64,000 nucleotides of DNA from Hypomesus transpacificus (taxonomy: Eukaryota; Chordata; Actinopteri; Osmeriformes; Osmeridae), in contig NC_061066.1 in the NCBI RefSeq assembly GCF_021917145.1, forward strand, positions 2,302,333 through 2,366,332, in the 5' to 3' direction. Position numbers and translations under genes: made by a program. Of this stretch, positions 62,651-64,000 are shown piece by piece. The notes below the pieces were generated by a model. It worked only from the letters and a program-made list of their open reading frames with translations. It was not told where the DNA came from and searched no databases. Position 1 is the first letter of the stretch, and every line of letters starts with the position of its first letter.

Positions 62651-62940
62651 AAACAAAATGGTTGAGAAGCGTCTGCTTGAGATGTGTTTTACGTACACAC
62701 ATTGTGGAGCAACAAGATGAGGAGACAGGCATGCTTTCTTTTCTAACCTTGTGTAATGATGACCATCCCATGGCAGCACATTATACACACGGTCCTATAG
62801 GGTTGTTACCTTTTAGACAAATGATTCAGTGGGATATGAGGGCTTTTATTACTGCACCCTGTCATGTGTGATATATATCTGTGATTCTCACCTGATATCT
62901 GAACGCACACATATCACAAGCAAAGACACACCACAAATAA

Positions 62941-62946
<6 letters not shown>

Positions 62947-62983
<37 letters not shown>
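62947..62983. repeat. (CA)n microsatellite
   Basis: Near-perfect CA tract. Confidence 0.95.
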
Positions 62984-62986
<3 letters not shown>

Positions 62987-64000
62987 ATACCACAGACGCG
63001 TATGAGATATATGATGCCTCAGACCTGCTTTGCCAAATATCAATGAGTGCAGGATTAGAAGCTTGGGGGATTGGTAGAGATAAGAAACTGCTCGCCAAAC
63101 TATTTTCCCTTTTAGAAGTGCCTCATAAATGTACACGAACATCCAGTGTCCTCAGATAAGCACTACGCACAGTCCCAACCCTGGAGATTACAGAAGGGCT
63201 AGAGGCTACTGCTTTCTCAGGCTTGTGTGGAGATTTTCAACAACTGAATAAATAACTTCACTGTAAGTCATTATTATCTGTTATTGGGATATTTGAAATG
63301 GTCTTCCGGCACAAGTCCTTTTTCCCCTCATACAAGAAGGTTTCTGTTTTCTACAGTAATCACTTGTTTTGGCACTTCTCTACTGGGCACGCATCATTTC
63401 CTGAAACACAGAAACTGTGTTTATGTGACTGAGGTGTCTTGTGCTATTGTGACTGTGGTGCTGTGTGACATTGTGATCAGTTACTGTGCTTCCATGCAGA
63501 TGGCAAGGAGAGGACAGAAATACTAAAGGTAGTCACTGGAACAAAGTGCCTAATAAATGTTGTGAGGCGAGCTATTAGGGATAATAATGATCTATCAGCT
63601 TCAGCCATATCGAGGAGCCTTCAGGTAATCAAACAAAGAGATTTAAAAAAGACCTTCAGATGACTTCTTATAGTGAGGAGGCTCACTATAAGAAGTCAGG
63701 CGTTTGTTTCTGTGTGTTTGTATGTCTGTGCGGCTGCGTGTGCCCACATATGTTTGTTTGTGCTGTAGGAATTGTGCCCTTTCATATAAATGTACCGCCT
63801 CTCATGGTAGCAGCTCGAGTCATGCCTTACTTCAAGGGGCAGTTTGGTGCTTGGATCTGTTTCCTAGGAGTGATGGAATTGGTGTGAGTTTCTGGTGCTT
63901 AAATACGTTGAGAAATGAAAAGGCTTGAGGCAGTCAATAATCTCCTTAAGATGGAAACATCTGGAAGGGTGGAACAGTGGGCTATGCTATGTTAGCACAT

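Larger units (their letters stand above)
53113..64000. other. Gene-free right flank
   Basis: No exon series or RNA gene recognised. Contains a GAAGAT-rich stretch (53983-54100), SINE pieces, a 25-bp minisatellite, CA/TG microsatellites and a dispersed repeat at 61.9-62.6 kb. The parts at 54.1-56.4, 57-58.2 and 58.4-60.2 kb otherwise show nothing identifiable. Confidence 0.6.

Noticed and set aside
62947..62983. Short evenly spaced repeats as a CRISPR-like array
   Set aside because: Plain dinucleotide repeat with no spacers; no cas genes; eukaryotic context.

Overview
The window reads as nuclear DNA of a teleost fish. It has short-exon vertebrate genes with GT-AG introns, very abundant CA/GA dinucleotide microsatellites, tRNA-derived SINEs ending in the 'GGATAAAAGCGTCTGCTAAATG' type tail common in fish genomes, and several hAT-like miniature transposons. 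The species cannot be named from the sequence alone. No bacterial, viral, CRISPR or rRNA sequence was seen.

Layout. 1-16.4 kb: no gene recognised; microsatellites, two minisatellites and an interspersed repeat. 16.46-23.17 kb (minus): an intact eight-exon type-B carboxylesterase with signal peptide and full Ser/Glu/His triad. 23.99-30.59 kb (plus, divergent from the esterase): a membrane-anchored uromodulin-like protein (four FN3-like modules, SEA, EGF, ZP, one transmembrane helix). 30.87-34.46 kb (plus): complete krr1, starting about 155 bp after the poly(A) signal of the ZP gene. 35.05-37.07 kb (minus): a glipr1-type CAP protein, complete in exon structure but with an in-frame TGA at codon 51. 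37.84-43.11 kb (minus): complete cmah (CMP-Neu5Ac hydroxylase, 14 coding exons, 596 aa). 43.2-48.8 kb: a nest of transposons plus an inverted, truncated duplicate of cmah exon 1 and its upstream DNA. 49.38-51.53 kb (plus): a RIC3/CCDC107-family two-pass membrane protein with a poly(A) signal 1.6 kb downstream. 53.1-64 kb: no gene recognised; repeats only.

The genes have no evident common pathway; this is ordinary vertebrate gene order. krr1 and glipr1 are neighbours in mammals too. All five intact multi-exon models were assembled by hand from splice sites with continuous reading phase, which is the main support for the exon borders. The most informative signals are evolutionary: the glipr1 nonsense codon; the cmah duplicate, which still holds the empty target site of a hAT-like element now sitting upstream of cmah; a 0.9 kb hAT-like element with an 8-bp target duplication and two nested insertions; and long C or G homopolymers placed at exon edges. 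No previously undescribed biological system was found.
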